A stretch of 64,000 bases of DNA, from positions 1,736,001 through 1,800,000 of the forward strand of contig CP073761.1 of assembly GCA_018399015.1 (NCBI GenBank), given 5' to 3'. The position numbers and the translations under genes were made by a program. The notes under the pieces were generated by a model. That model was not told the origin of the DNA. It did no database searches and worked only from the letters and a program-made list of their open reading frames with translations. Positions 28,184-37,160 of this stretch are shown here, in pieces; position 1 is the stretch's first letter; every line of letters begins with the position of its first letter. Source of the DNA: Cyanobium sp. M30B3 (lineage in GTDB: Bacteria > Cyanobacteriota > Cyanobacteriia > PCC-6307 > Cyanobiaceae).

Positions 28184-28774
28184 GTGCCCTTGTCCACGAC
28201 CCCAAAGCCAGCGGAGGGCCTCTGGCGCCAGCTGCGCACCCTGCTGCTCTGGGTGCTGGTGGCCCTGGCGCTGCGCTGGGCCGTGATCGAACCCCGCTGG
28301 ATCCCCTCGGGCTCGATGCTGCCCACCCTGCAACTGGAGGACCGGGTGCTGGTGGAGAAGCTGCGGGTGCGGCTGCACCGGCCCCTGCCCACCGGCACGG
28401 TGGTGGTGTTCCACCCGCCGCCGCAGCTGCAGGCGGCGGGTTACGGCGCCGAGACCGCTCTGATCAAGCGGCTGGTGGGGCTACCCGGCGATCGCATCGC
28501 CGTGCGCGACGGGCAGCTCTGGCGCAACGGCCAGGTTGTGCAGCCCGACTGGCGGGCCGAACCGATGACCTATGAACTGCCGCAGCTCACCGTGCCCCCG
28601 GGCGAGCTGCTGGTGCTGGGGGACAACCGCAATGCCAGCCTCGACTCGCACCTCTGGGGCACCCTGCCGGAGAGCGAGCTGATCGGCACGGCGGTGCTGC
28701 GCTACTGGCCCCTGAGCCGGTTCGGAGCGATTCGGTTCTCCCCAACGGCAGAACCGTCGGGAGCTGCAGGGTAA
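28184..28774 (+). CDS. lepB: signal peptidase I
   Basis: LepB removes signal peptides on the periplasmic or lumenal face. The protein of about 196 residues has one N-terminal anchor (LLLWVLVALALRWAVIEPRW), the catalytic Ser in IPSGSMLPTLQ and the general-base Lys in ETALIKRLVGLPGDRIAVRDG. Boxes D and E follow (VPPGELLVLGDNRNASLDSH). The start is non-ATG: GTG 28184 or TTG 28190 fit best, since upstream in-frame ATGs would place the start inside menD. The gene is followed by DUF760 after 40 bp. Confidence 0.93.
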   Translation: MPLSTTPKPAEGLWRQLRTLLLWVLVALALRWAVIEPRWIPSGSMLPTLQLEDRVLVEKLRVRLHRPLPTGTVVVFHPPPQLQAAGYGAETALIKRLVGLPGDRIAVRDGQLWRNGQVVQPDWRAEPMTYELPQLTVPPGELLVLGDNRNASLDSHLWGTLPESELIGTAVLRYWPLSRFGAIRFSPTAEPSGAAG

Positions 28775-28814
28775 CTCGACTAGGGTGCACAAGTGACGCA
28801 GAGCACACCGAGGC

Positions 28815-29171
28815 ATGTTCAACCCGGAGTTCCTGACGAGCGACAACGAGTCGATCAGCGGCAATGCCCTGATCCAATACCTCCAGGATCAGTCCCCGGA
28901 TGTGCTGCAACGGGTGGCCCGCTCAGCCAGCGGTGAGATTCAGGACATCATTCGCCACAACGTGCAGGGCCTGCTGGGCATGCTTCCCGGCGAGCACTTC
29001 GAGGTGAAGGTGCAGACCAACCGCGAAAATCTCGCCAGCCTGCTGGCCTCGGCCATGATGACCGGCTACTTCCTGCGGCAGATGGAACAGCGCATGGAGC
29101 TGGAGGCCAGCCTGATCGCCAGCGGCGGCACCGACGAGCTGGACGCCGATCCCGGCCCCCTGCGCCTCTGA
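28815..29171 (+). CDS. DUF760 family protein
   Basis: A 118-residue soluble protein conserved in cyanobacteria and plastids. It shows the family's NALIQYLQDQSPDVLQRVAR, IIRHNVQGLLGMLPGEHFEV and NLASLLASAMMTGYFLRQME blocks. There are no membrane segments or catalytic motifs that I can identify, and the molecular role was not established to my knowledge beyond plant homologues in plastids. It lies 40 bp after lepB and converges on the DUF4336 gene with seven bases between stops. Confidence 0.9.
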   Translation: MFNPEFLTSDNESISGNALIQYLQDQSPDVLQRVARSASGEIQDIIRHNVQGLLGMLPGEHFEVKVQTNRENLASLLASAMMTGYFLRQMEQRMELEASLIASGGTDELDADPGPLRL

Positions 29172-29178
29172 GCTGGGG

Positions 29179-30381
29179 TCAGAGCTGGGGATCGCGGGGC
29201 ACCAGCCCCAGACGCAGCAGCGTGTCATCCAGGCGGGCCAGGGTGGCCCAGCTGTCCCGCTCCGGTGCCCAGGGGCGGCTGCCCAGTTCACCCGCCAGAG
29301 CGGCCAGGCGGGCAGCGTCACAGGGCACCGGGGCCTCGTAGTGGGCGGGGATCAGCCAGCGCAGCTCGTGGAGCTGGGCCAGACGGCCGATCCAGTCCAC
29401 CAGGGCGCCACGGCAGCGGGGAAACACCAGCCGCTCCAGCACAGGCGCCACCTGCAGACGGGGCTGGTCGCCTGGCACCAGCTCCCGGAAGGCCTCCTGC
29501 CAGTCGGGTTGCCAGCGAAAGGGGTACAGCCCGAAGTAAACCCGCGGCCGGCGCAGACCGGGGGCCATGGCCCGGGCCAGCACCTCTCCCCAGCCCGGCA
29601 CCTCCAGGGGGGCCGGCCGCAGGTAGGACGCAAACAGCACCAGCCTCTGCCAGCCCTTGCGTCGAGACTCCGGCGTGTCCTCCAGGGGCTGGTCCCCCCG
29701 GTCACGGGCATGGAACAACAGCGGCGTGGGATCGGCGTCGAAGACGGCCGGCGGATCGGCGCCGATGGCCACCAGGGCATCGGTGAGCAGCAGGCTGCCG
29801 CTGGGCCGGTGCAGGCAGGCCACCTCCATGAACCGCCCCAGCCCCAGATCCAGGGGGCCGAGACCGCACCAGTCGAGTTCGTCGGTGTGGGGCAGTCCCT
29901 GCTCGAACAGCACCCGGGTGCGGCCGGCCGGGAATCCCAGCCAGCTGGACGGCAGGGGCAGGGGGAAACTCCACTGGCCGGGGGCCACCCACACCTCCGC
30001 GGTGGGGAAGGCCCGGGCCAGGGCAGGGGTGGGCAGCTTGTGCTCCAGGCCTGAGGCGGTGGGCAGCACGATCGTGCGCACGGGGCCATGGCACCGCTCC
30101 AGCTCAGCCAGGGCCGCCAGGAGCTCACCGGTGGGCGGCAGGGGGGCATAGAGCAGCAATCCCTGGCGCAGCCGCAGCACCGTCATGCGGATCGGCACCG
30201 CCACATAGAAGATGCCCTGCAGCTGCTCAAAGCCCCACACCTGGCCCGGGACCAGTTCCCGCACCAGCGTGCGGCGGCGTCCGTAGGGGTAGAGCGGCAG
30301 CAGGGGCCACCAGGGCCAGCGCTGCTGGCTGGGCCCAGCCGGGGTGGAGGGGGCGAGGGAGGACGGGCCGGAGGACAGCAC
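29179..30381 (-). CDS. DUF4336 family protein (metallo-beta-lactamase-like fold)
   Basis: The 400-residue protein carries the DUF4336 N-terminus (WWPLLPLYPYGRRRTLVREL, VWGFEQLQGIFYVAVPIRMT) and then blocks resembling a beta-lactamase fold: IVLPTASGLEHKLPTPALAR and TDELDWCGLGPLDLGLGRFM; near the end, LRWLIPAHYEAPV recalls the His-containing motif. The metal-binding HxHxDH of true metallo-beta-lactamases is not evident. Common in cyanobacteria and plants; function unknown. Start GTG 30381 is the only candidate before the conserved N-terminus. Confidence 0.85.
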   Translation of the reverse strand: MLSSGPSSLAPSTPAGPSQQRWPWWPLLPLYPYGRRRTLVRELVPGQVWGFEQLQGIFYVAVPIRMTVLRLRQGLLLYAPLPPTGELLAALAELERCHGPVRTIVLPTASGLEHKLPTPALARAFPTAEVWVAPGQWSFPLPLPSSWLGFPAGRTRVLFEQGLPHTDELDWCGLGPLDLGLGRFMEVACLHRPSGSLLLTDALVAIGADPPAVFDADPTPLLFHARDRGDQPLEDTPESRRKGWQRLVLFASYLRPAPLEVPGWGEVLARAMAPGLRRPRVYFGLYPFRWQPDWQEAFRELVPGDQPRLQVAPVLERLVFPRCRGALVDWIGRLAQLHELRWLIPAHYEAPVPCDAARLAALAGELGSRPWAPERDSWATLARLDDTLLRLGLVPRDPQL

Positions 30382-30409
30382 GCGGAATCCAGGAAACGGT
30401 GGCTGGTGC

Positions 30410-31261
30410 TCAGCCCAGCAGCACCAGGCTGATGCTCATCACGGCCATGCCGGCCAGCACACCGCCGATCATCAGATAGTGGTGGGAGGCCAGGCGCTGG
30501 GCCGTGGGCAGGAGTTCATCGAAGCAGATGTAGATCATCACGCCGGCCACGCTGGCGAACACCAGCCCCAGCAGGATGTCGGTGAGCACGGCCCGCAGGA
30601 ACACATAGCCCACCAGGGCTCCCAGCGGCTCGGCCATGCCCGAGGCCAGGGAGATCCAGAAGGCCTGACGCCGGCTGCCGGTGGCGTAGTAGATCGGCGC
30701 CGACACCGCCAGCCCCTCAGGGATGTTGTGGATGGCGATGGCGATGGCAATCCCGATGCCCAGGCGCGGGCTGGAGAGGGCGCCCAGAAAGGTGAGCAGC
30801 CCCTCCGGAAAGTTGTGGATGGCGATCGCCAGCGCTGAAAACAGGCCGGTGCGCATCAGATTGGCCCTGGCCTGCTGGTCGCGGGCTGCGATCGGGCCCG
30901 GCCCCTCCCGACTGGCCTGCAGGGCCGGGGAGAGAGCCGTTTCCGGGATCGGCAGCAGCCGATCGATCAGGGCGATTGCCCCCATGCCGGCGAACAGGGC
31001 CAGCACCGCCAGGCCATGACCGGACTGGTTGCCCAGCGGGCCACTGAGGATCTCCCGGGCCTTGGGCAGGATCTCCACAAATGACACATACAGCATCACT
31101 CCCGCCGAAAAACTGAGGGCGATGCTGAGCACGCGGGGACTGAATCCCCGGTTGAACAGGCCCAGCAGACTGCCGACGCCCGTGGACAGTCCGGCAGCCA
31201 GGGTGAGCAGAAAGGCGAACACAACCCGCGAATCCAGAAGCTGGGAGTCCGGCACTGGCAC
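30410..31261 (-). CDS. ZIP family metal transporter (ZupT-like)
   Basis: An inner-membrane divalent-cation importer of 283 residues with about eight hydrophobic segments. Metal-site motifs of ZIP helices IV and V are plain: ALAIAIHNFPEGLLTFLGA and IAIAIAIHNIPEGLAVSAPI, and ASGMAEPLGALVGYVFL follows. A variable cytoplasmic loop (about 100-135) is polar, with few histidines. ZupT-type members import Zn and other metals. GTG 31261 is the start on the frame. It lies 107 bp downstream of psbA on the same strand, with no strong terminator seen between. Confidence 0.92.
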   Translation of the reverse strand: MPVPDSQLLDSRVVFAFLLTLAAGLSTGVGSLLGLFNRGFSPRVLSIALSFSAGVMLYVSFVEILPKAREILSGPLGNQSGHGLAVLALFAGMGAIALIDRLLPIPETALSPALQASREGPGPIAARDQQARANLMRTGLFSALAIAIHNFPEGLLTFLGALSSPRLGIGIAIAIAIHNIPEGLAVSAPIYYATGSRRQAFWISLASGMAEPLGALVGYVFLRAVLTDILLGLVFASVAGVMIYICFDELLPTAQRLASHHYLMIGGVLAGMAVMSISLVLLG

Positions 31262-31367
31262 AGGTCAGCTCCCGTTCAACGGGGTTGATGATCGCAGGCG
31301 GTCCCGCGGGGGTTGGGATTCGGCCCATGGCGGTGCCCGTGAAAAACCCGCCACCATGCCTTCCAGG

Positions 31368-32444
31368 TCAGCCGATGGCCGGGGCCGAGAGCGCCACGGG
31401 CACGGCGGTGGTGGTGGCCAGATCCAGCGGGAAGTTGTGGGCGTTGCGCTCGTGCATGACTTCCATGCCCAGGTTGGCGCGGTTGAGCACATCGGCCCAG
31501 GTGGGCAACACCCGACCCTGGGCATCCAGGATCGACTGGTTGAAGTTGAAGCCGTTCAGGTTGAAGGCCATGGTGCTGATGCCCATGGACGTGAACCAGA
31601 TCCCCACCACGGGCCAGGCACCGAGGAAGAAGTGCAGGCTGCGGCTGTTATTGAAGCTGGCGTATTGGAAGATCAGGCGGCCGAAGTAACCGTGGGCAGC
31701 CACGATGTTGTAGGTCTCTTCCTCCTGGCCGAACTTGTAGCCGTAGTTCTGGCTCTCGGTTTCGGTGGTTTCACGCACCAGGCTGGAGGTCACCAGCGAG
31801 CCGTGCATGGCCGAGAACAGGCTGCCGCCGAACACACCGGCCACCCCCAGCATGTGGAAGGGGTGCATCAGGATGTTGTGCTCAGCCTGGAACACCAGCA
31901 TGAAGTTGAAGGTGCCGCTGATGCCGAGGGGCATGCCGTCGGAGAAGGAGCCCTGACCGAAGGGATACACCAGGAACACGGCAAAGGCCGCCGACAGCGG
32001 TGCGCTGTAGGCCACACAGATCCAGGGGCGCATGCCCAGGCGGTAGCTGAGCTCCCACTGGCGGCCCATGTAGGCCGAGATGCCGATCAGGAAGTGGAAC
32101 ACCACCAGCTGGTAGGGGCCGCCGTTATACAGCCACTCATCCAGGGAGGCCGCCTCCCAGATGGGGTAGAAGTGCAGGCCAATGGCGTTGCTGGAAGGAA
32201 CAACGGCGCCGGAGATGATGTTGTTGCCGTAGATGAACGAGCCGGCAACGGGTTCGCGGATGCCGTCGATATCGACCGGGGGAGCGGCGATGAAGGCAAT
32301 GATGAAGCAGATCGTGGCAGCCAGCAGGCAGGGGATCATCAACACGCCGAACCAGCCCACATAGAGGCGGTTGGTGGTGGAGGTGACCCACTGGCAGAAC
32401 GTCTGCCAGTTGCTGCTCGTGCCGCTGCGGATGGCAGTGGTCAT
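31368..32444 (-). CDS. psbA: photosystem II reaction-centre protein D1
   Basis: D1 binds the P680 chlorophylls, pheophytin, QB and the Mn cluster. The 358-residue protein is intact. [12 protein letters not shown] has Gln at the position usually numbered 130 (129 here, since the N-terminus is one residue shorter), the low-light D1:1-type residue rather than Glu. Tyr-Z lies in VYPFGQGSF, the P680 His in MHPFHMLGV, the QB region in [21 protein letters not shown], and Mn ligands in [21 protein letters not shown]. After DLA there is a C-terminal extension for CtpA processing. ATG 32444 is preceded by GAGGTC. Codon choice is strongly biased, as expected for a highly expressed gene. Confidence 0.98.
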   Translation of the reverse strand: MTTAIRSGTSSNWQTFCQWVTSTTNRLYVGWFGVLMIPCLLAATICFIIAFIAAPPVDIDGIREPVAGSFIYGNNIISGAVVPSSNAIGLHFYPIWEAASLDEWLYNGGPYQLVVFHFLIGISAYMGRQWELSYRLGMRPWICVAYSAPLSAAFAVFLVYPFGQGSFSDGMPLGISGTFNFMLVFQAEHNILMHPFHMLGVAGVFGGSLFSAMHGSLVTSSLVRETTETESQNYGYKFGQEEETYNIVAAHGYFGRLIFQYASFNNSRSLHFFLGAWPVVGIWFTSMGISTMAFNLNGFNFNQSILDAQGRVLPTWADVLNRANLGMEVMHERNAHNFPLDLATTTAVPVALSAPAIG

Positions 32445-32679
32445 GGCACAGACCTCAACGTGGAAAGAGGTGAAAGCTGAAGGATGAGAACGGCCGCAGC
32501 GGGGGTTGACTCCGCTCACACCTCTGCCAGCCCAGGGGCAGACAGCCCCGGGGCAGACAGGCAGGGGACTACCTCAGGCTGCGGTTGATCAAACCTAATC
32601 ACGCCCATCCTGATCAGCACTGGACGCAATCATTCGCCCAGTTGCGTTACAGCACTTCAAGCCGCCCCGTTACACACCT
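32445..32679 (-). promoter_or_regulatory. psbA upstream region (promoter and leader)
   Basis: The 235 bp before psbA is non-coding and less GC-rich than the surroundings. On the minus strand a Shine-Dalgarno-like GAGGTC precedes the start by 8 bases. Candidate promoter elements are TTGAAG near 32660 followed, about 19 bases on, by GAATGA, or a TAGGTT box near 32598; none is convincing. It contains direct G-run/CAGAC repeats around 32540-32560. I cannot fix the transcription start. Confidence 0.4.
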
Positions 32680-34074
32680 TCAGGTTGTCGTCAGGGCGCC
32701 CGGCTGGCTGGCCCGCGCCTGCTCGGCCAGCCACTGGCGGCCCTGGCGCAGAAACGCCGGCCAATCGAGCTTTTCGGCCTGTGCAGCCTGCGCCACCAGC
32801 AGGGGGGCCTCCCGGCGGATGCGCTCCAGGTCGGGTTCACCCACGCCCACCGAGCGGGCCAGGGTGTCGGCCATCGCCCGACCCACCACCCGGGTGAGAT
32901 AGGCGGCGCTGAGGGCCTGCACCGCACTTCCCAGCAGCCAGGTGGGCCCGTGCCACTTCACCACGCCGGCCAGGGCCTGGCTGCTCCACTCCACCACCCC
33001 CAGGGAGAGGGCAGCCTGGGCCAGTTCCACCGCCGTGGCCTTGAGCTGGTCCGCCCCCCAGGGGCAGTCCCACAGCCGGGCCATCTCCTTCACCATCAAC
33101 CCGTTGGCCACCGCCAGCACCAGCAGATCCAGGCTGGGCAGGGGGGCGGCCACCACCCCGGCGGCCACCAGCCACTGGGTGCGCTGCTGCAGCTGCTGGA
33201 ACCGGCCCCGCCGCAGCCCCTCCAGTTCACCCTGCCAGCGGCCGTGCAGGGCCGCCAGGCAGCGCTGTTGCCGCTGGATGCGCAGGTCGGCGGCCTCCCC
33301 GGCCCAGCGGGCGCCCAGGCCGCGCACCTGGGAGCTCAGGGCGGGCAGGTCGTGCCAGCACAGCACGTCCAGCGCGGCAGCGGTGGGCAGCTGGGCCCGC
33401 AACGCGCCAGCCACGGCGGCGCTGGCATCCTGGCTGGGCACCTCCACCAGCAGCACGAGGGGCAGACCGGCGGGCACCGCCTGGATCCAGCGCAGGTCGG
33501 CCGCCAGCAGGGGCGGTTTCAGGGCATAGAGAAGGACGTCGCAGCTGGCAAAGGGCTCCGGCCAGCTCCATTGGTCGGTCGCCGGGGGCAGGGGGCGGCT
33601 CCAGTGCAGGCTGAGGGCGGCAGGGCCCCGCAGACTCGCCGCCAGCTGCTCCCGCCAGGAGGTGTCCTCCGGGCAGGCGCCCACCAGGCCCAGATGCAGG
33701 CCGGGCCGCTCGAGCTGGGTCCGCTGCCACGCGAGCTGGTCACTGCGGCGGGCGCTGGCGTCCCGGTCCGGATCCAGCTGCTCGAACTGCTGGTGCAGGC
33801 GCTCCAGCCGCTGCAGCCAACCCGCACTGGTGGTGTCGCCGAGCCGGGGGGAGCGACCGGCCGAGCGGGACCAACCCCTGAACAGCAGCAGTCCGGCGGT
33901 GGCCGTGGAGGCCGCCAGCAGGGGCACATGCAGCACCTGGCCGAGGCCCTCGAGCAGCACACCACCACCCACAGCAACGGCTGCCATCGGCAAGAGACGG
34001 CGAGCGAGCTGATCGGTGAGGGACGGGGTGGCTGGGCTGGTGCCGGCGCTGCTGGCGGGCTGCGGGGTGGTCAA
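32680..34074 (-). CDS. DUF697/YcjF-like membrane protein with degenerate GTPase domain
   Basis: A 464-residue protein with two N-terminal hydrophobic stretches (about 28-70), a GTPase-like central domain, and a C-terminal DUF697 membrane domain (LPSLDLLVLAVANGLMVKEM, WGADQLKATAVELAQAAL and a further segment around WLLGSAVQALSAAYLTRVVG). At the P-loop position the protein reads LHLGLVGACPEDTSWREQLA, so the GKS/T of Walker A is missing, while the strand before it is normal. Related cyanobacterial DUF697 proteins keep a working GTPase. It may be a non-hydrolysing structural member. Confidence 0.8.
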   Translation of the reverse strand: MTTPQPASSAGTSPATPSLTDQLARRLLPMAAVAVGGGVLLEGLGQVLHVPLLAASTATAGLLLFRGWSRSAGRSPRLGDTTSAGWLQRLERLHQQFEQLDPDRDASARRSDQLAWQRTQLERPGLHLGLVGACPEDTSWREQLAASLRGPAALSLHWSRPLPPATDQWSWPEPFASCDVLLYALKPPLLAADLRWIQAVPAGLPLVLLVEVPSQDASAAVAGALRAQLPTAAALDVLCWHDLPALSSQVRGLGARWAGEAADLRIQRQQRCLAALHGRWQGELEGLRRGRFQQLQQRTQWLVAAGVVAAPLPSLDLLVLAVANGLMVKEMARLWDCPWGADQLKATAVELAQAALSLGVVEWSSQALAGVVKWHGPTWLLGSAVQALSAAYLTRVVGRAMADTLARSVGVGEPDLERIRREAPLLVAQAAQAEKLDWPAFLRQGRQWLAEQARASQPGALTTT

Positions 34075-34171
34075 CGCCCTCGGTGCGATCCCCGTCTCTT
34101 TAGCTCAACACCCCCCATCCCGACCAGGCCCGGTGCCGATAGGTTGGCAGTGAAACAGTTGTCGATGCGCC

Positions 34172-35080
34172 GTGGTCAGGCCCGACCGCCGGCAGTCCGT
34201 GCAGAAGGTGCTGCTGCTGGCGCTGACGCTGAATGTGCTGCTCAGCCTGGTGAAGCTGGTGGTGGGACTGCTCAGCGGCTCCCTGGCGGTGCTGGCGGAC
34301 GCCATGCACAGCGCCACCGATGGACTCTCGAGTGTGGTGGCCCTGCTGGCCAACCGGCTGGCCGACCCCCGGCCCGATCGCAATCACCCCTATGGACACC
34401 GCAAGGCGGAAGCCCTCGGCTCCCTGGTGATTGCCCTGTTCATCCTGGTGGCGGCCTGGGAAATCCTGCAGACCGCCGCACAGCGCCTGCTCGCCGGCCT
34501 GGAGCCCCTGCGGGTGAGCTGGGCGGAGCTCGGGCTGCTCCTGCTGGTGCTGACCTGCAACATCGCCCTGGCCGGTTACGAGCACTGGCAGGCCCGCCGC
34601 CTGGGCAGTTCCCTGCTGCGCGCCGATGCGGCCCACACCCGAAGTGACGTGGGCACCTCGGTGATGGTGCTGCTGGGACTGGCCGGGGCGCTGACCCTGG
34701 GGATCCCCTGGCTGGATGTGGCCCTCGCCCTGCCGCTCTGCGCGCTGATGCTGCGGGCCAGCTGGCAGGTGCTGCACCAGACCCTGCCCCAGCTGATCGA
34801 CCAGATGGCGGTGGCCCCGGAGGCGATCCGGGATGTGGCCCTGGGGGTGCCCGGGGTGGTGAACTGCCACGCCGTCGCCAGCCGGGGGGTGGTGGGTGAC
34901 CAGGTGTTCATCGAACTGCATCTGGTGGTGCGGCCAACCGATCTGGCAACCGCCCACCGAATCAGCCACCAGGTGGAGCAGCAGCTCGATGCTCGCTACG
35001 GGCCCCTGCGCTGCACGGTGCATCTCGAACCCCTGGACCATGCCCGCCCGACCCTGATCGCGGGGGCCGAGGATGGCTGA
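34172..35080 (+). CDS. cation diffusion facilitator (CDF) transporter
   Basis: A 302-residue metal efflux protein of the cytoplasmic membrane. Six hydrophobic segments are seen, beginning VLLLALTLNVLLSLVKLVVG; metal-site motifs are LADAMHSATDGLSSVVAL (helix II) and RADAAHTRSDVGTS (helix V, His and Asp), and NHPYGHRKAEALGSLVIA lies between. A C-terminal cytoplasmic domain of about 90 residues ends in the His-bearing CTVHLEPLDH. CDF members export Zn, Co, Fe or Mn; the ZIP importer lies 3 kb away on the other strand. The start is GTG 34172. The last eight bases overlap the next gene. Confidence 0.93.
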   Translation: MVRPDRRQSVQKVLLLALTLNVLLSLVKLVVGLLSGSLAVLADAMHSATDGLSSVVALLANRLADPRPDRNHPYGHRKAEALGSLVIALFILVAAWEILQTAAQRLLAGLEPLRVSWAELGLLLLVLTCNIALAGYEHWQARRLGSSLLRADAAHTRSDVGTSVMVLLGLAGALTLGIPWLDVALALPLCALMLRASWQVLHQTLPQLIDQMAVAPEAIRDVALGVPGVVNCHAVASRGVVGDQVFIELHLVVRPTDLATAHRISHQVEQQLDARYGPLRCTVHLEPLDHARPTLIAGAEDG

Positions 35081-35636
35081 ACCCAGCGGCCGTCAGGCTG
35101 AACCCAGAGGCCATCCGGTGGAGGCGAATTCGATCATCGCCTCCCTCACGCCCCGCCAGCGGCAGCTGTTGCGGGGTTGGCAGGCCGAGGTCACGGCTGC
35201 GGAGAACTGGACGGGTCATCTGCCCGTGGCGGTGCTGGAGCGCTGCTGGATGCGGCTGCGCCGGGTGCCGGTGGCCCAGCTGGCCTCCACCCTGCCGCCG
35301 GATGCCAGCGCCGAGGCACCCGAACTGGTGCGTTACCGCGACTGGCTGGCGCGGGGCCTGACCAGCTGGCAGGCCGAGTGCCTCTGCTGGCAGGAATTCG
35401 GCAGCGAGGCCTGTCAGCAGGCGCTGCGCCGCCACTGGCAGCAACGGGAGCAGGATCCGGGTGCCTGGACCCTCAACCGCTACCTCGAGCTGGTGTCCTG
35501 CTATCGCGCGCAACTCGACGGCCAGGCGGAACGGCGACTGCCGCTGCTGGTGCTGGGCAGGGCTGGAACCCGGGATCCACACCGGCTGCAGTGGTTGCGT
35601 GGAACCTGGCTGTCGATGCGGCACACTTGCGCCTGA
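35073..35636 (+). CDS. hypothetical protein
   Basis: A 187-residue soluble protein that starts inside the last codons of the CDF gene (ATGGCTGA overlap), so translation is probably coupled. It is Trp/Gln/Arg-rich and looks helical (SLTPRQRQLLRGWQAEVTAA, LTSWQAECLCWQEFGSEACQ, WTLNRYLELVSCYRAQLDG). There are no signal peptide, membrane span or catalytic motifs that I can identify. I do not recognise a family. Confidence 0.75.
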   Translation: MAEPSGRQAEPRGHPVEANSIIASLTPRQRQLLRGWQAEVTAAENWTGHLPVAVLERCWMRLRRVPVAQLASTLPPDASAEAPELVRYRDWLARGLTSWQAECLCWQEFGSEACQQALRRHWQQREQDPGAWTLNRYLELVSCYRAQLDGQAERRLPLLVLGRAGTRDPHRLQWLRGTWLSMRHTCA

Positions 35637-35652
35637 TTCCCAGGTTGCCGTC

Positions 35653-35931
35653 ATGGCCGACGAGACGAGCACAACGCCACCCCAGGGCGCCCGCGGTGGT
35701 GGCAACCGCGAACCGGGTGGTTTCCGCATCCGCCTGAGCGACAACGAGATGCGCTCAGCCCGGGCCCTGCAGGAGGCGTTCCGCCTGCGCTCCACGGTGG
35801 CGGTGCTGGGGTTCTGCGTGCGCACCCTCGGCCAGATGCTGGAGGAGGGCAAGCTGGATGAGCTGGTGGAGCAGCAGCGTGCCCAGGCCGGCAACCGGGA
35901 GGGCGGCCGCCCCCCGCCGCGACGGCGGTGA
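35653..35931 (+). pseudogene. small helical cyanobacterial protein, probably frameshifted at a C6 tract
   Basis: The frame from ATG 35653 gives 92 residues: a Gly/Thr-rich start, the core FRIRLSDNEMRSARALQEAF, STVAVLGFCVRTLGQMLEEG, then a basic tail that stops at 35931. The +1 frame, however, continues in the same style (RRDGGERQHRAAAERAPRVD, then DPFARPSRPAPA and an acidic Pro-rich end) to a stop at 36118, ten bases before trpS. Removing one C from the C6 run at 35910-35915 joins them into one 154-residue protein. I call it a likely frameshift (or sequencing error); the 92-residue form could still be functional because the conserved core is intact. Function unknown. Confidence 0.65.
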
Positions 35932-36128
35932 GCGGCAGCACCGCGCTGCCGCGGAGCGGGCCCCCCGGGTGGATCCCTTCGCCAGGCCTTCCCGTCCCGC
36001 CCCGGCAGCCACCGCTGAGGCCGGCGAGCCCAGCCCTGCCGATCCGGCCCCCGAGGGAGCGGAGCAACCCAACGCGGCGTTCCCCGAGACCGGCGACACC
36101 ACCCCTAGCGAGAGCTGAGCACAGGTCG

Positions 36129-37160
36129 ATGAGCAAGCCCCGGGTTCTCTCCGGCGTCCAGCCCACCGGCGCCCTGCACCTGGGCAACTGGCTCGGGGCC
36201 ATCCGCAACTGGGTCGACCTGCAGGACAGCCACGACACCTATTTCTGCGTGGTGGACCTGCACGCCATCACCGTGCCCCACCGGCCGGAGCAGCTGGCCG
36301 AGGACACCCTCACCACGGCGGCGCTTTACCTGGCCTGCGGCATCGACCCGCAGCGCTCCACCGTGTTCGTGCAGAGCCAGGTGAGCGCCCACAGCGAACT
36401 GGCCTGGCTGCTGAACTGCGTGACGCCGCTCAACTGGCTGGAGCGGATGATCCAGTTCAAGGAGAAGGCGATCAAGCAGGGCGACCAGGTGTCGGTGGGC
36501 CTGCTCGACTACCCGGTGCTGATGGCGGCCGACATCCTTCTCTATGACGCGGACCGGGTGCCGGTGGGGGAGGACCAGAAGCAGCACCTGGAGCTGGCCC
36601 GCGACATCGCCCAGCAGCGCATCAACGCCCGCTTCGGCCGCAGGGGGCCAGACGGCGAACCGGAGACGATCCTCAAGGTGCCCGAGCCCCTGATCCTCAG
36701 GGAGGGGGCCCGGGTGATGAGCCTCACCGACGGCAGCAGCAAGATGAGCAAGAGCGACCCCAACGAGGGCTCGCGCATCACCCTGCTCGACCCGCCCGAG
36801 CTGATCACCAGGAAGATCAAGCGCGCCAAGACCGACCCCACCCTGGGGCTGGAGTTCGGCAACCCGGAGCGGCCCGAGGCCGACAACCTGCTGGGGCTGT
36901 ACGCCGTCCTCTCGGGGATCGGACGGGAAGCGGCGGCCCGGGAGTGCGCCCAGATGGGCTGGGGCCAGTTCAAGCCCCTGCTGGCGGAGGCCACCGTGGA
37001 GGCCCTGCGCCCCGTGCAGGAGCGCTACCGCGAACTGCGCCAGGACCCAGGCGCCCTCCTGGCGGTGCTGCGTGAGGGGCGGCAACGGGCAGCAGCGGTG
37101 GCCGAGACCACCCTCGGGCGGGTGCGGAATTGCCTTGGTTTCCTGACAGACGCTGCATGA
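36129..37160 (+). CDS. trpS: tryptophanyl-tRNA synthetase
   Basis: A class I synthetase of 343 residues. The Rossmann fold signatures are the HIGH-type VQPTGALHLGNWLGAIRNWV and the KMSKS-type SSKMSKSDPNEGSRITLLD; the tryptophan-binding PVGEDQKQHLELARDIAQQR and MAADILLYDADRVPVG blocks lie between. ATG 36129 is clear from the family N-terminus; the open frame upstream is the tail of the frameshifted gene. Start is ten bases after that gene's corrected stop, so the two are probably one transcript. Confidence 0.97.
   Translation: MSKPRVLSGVQPTGALHLGNWLGAIRNWVDLQDSHDTYFCVVDLHAITVPHRPEQLAEDTLTTAALYLACGIDPQRSTVFVQSQVSAHSELAWLLNCVTPLNWLERMIQFKEKAIKQGDQVSVGLLDYPVLMAADILLYDADRVPVGEDQKQHLELARDIAQQRINARFGRRGPDGEPETILKVPEPLILREGARVMSLTDGSSKMSKSDPNEGSRITLLDPPELITRKIKRAKTDPTLGLEFGNPERPEADNLLGLYAVLSGIGREAAARECAQMGWGQFKPLLAEATVEALRPVQERYRELRQDPGALLAVLREGRQRAAAVAETTLGRVRNCLGFLTDAA

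Noticed and set aside
31262-31367. An intrinsic terminator after psbA
   Set aside because: A GTTTTTC run on the minus strand is present, but the flanking sequences do not form a proper stem.
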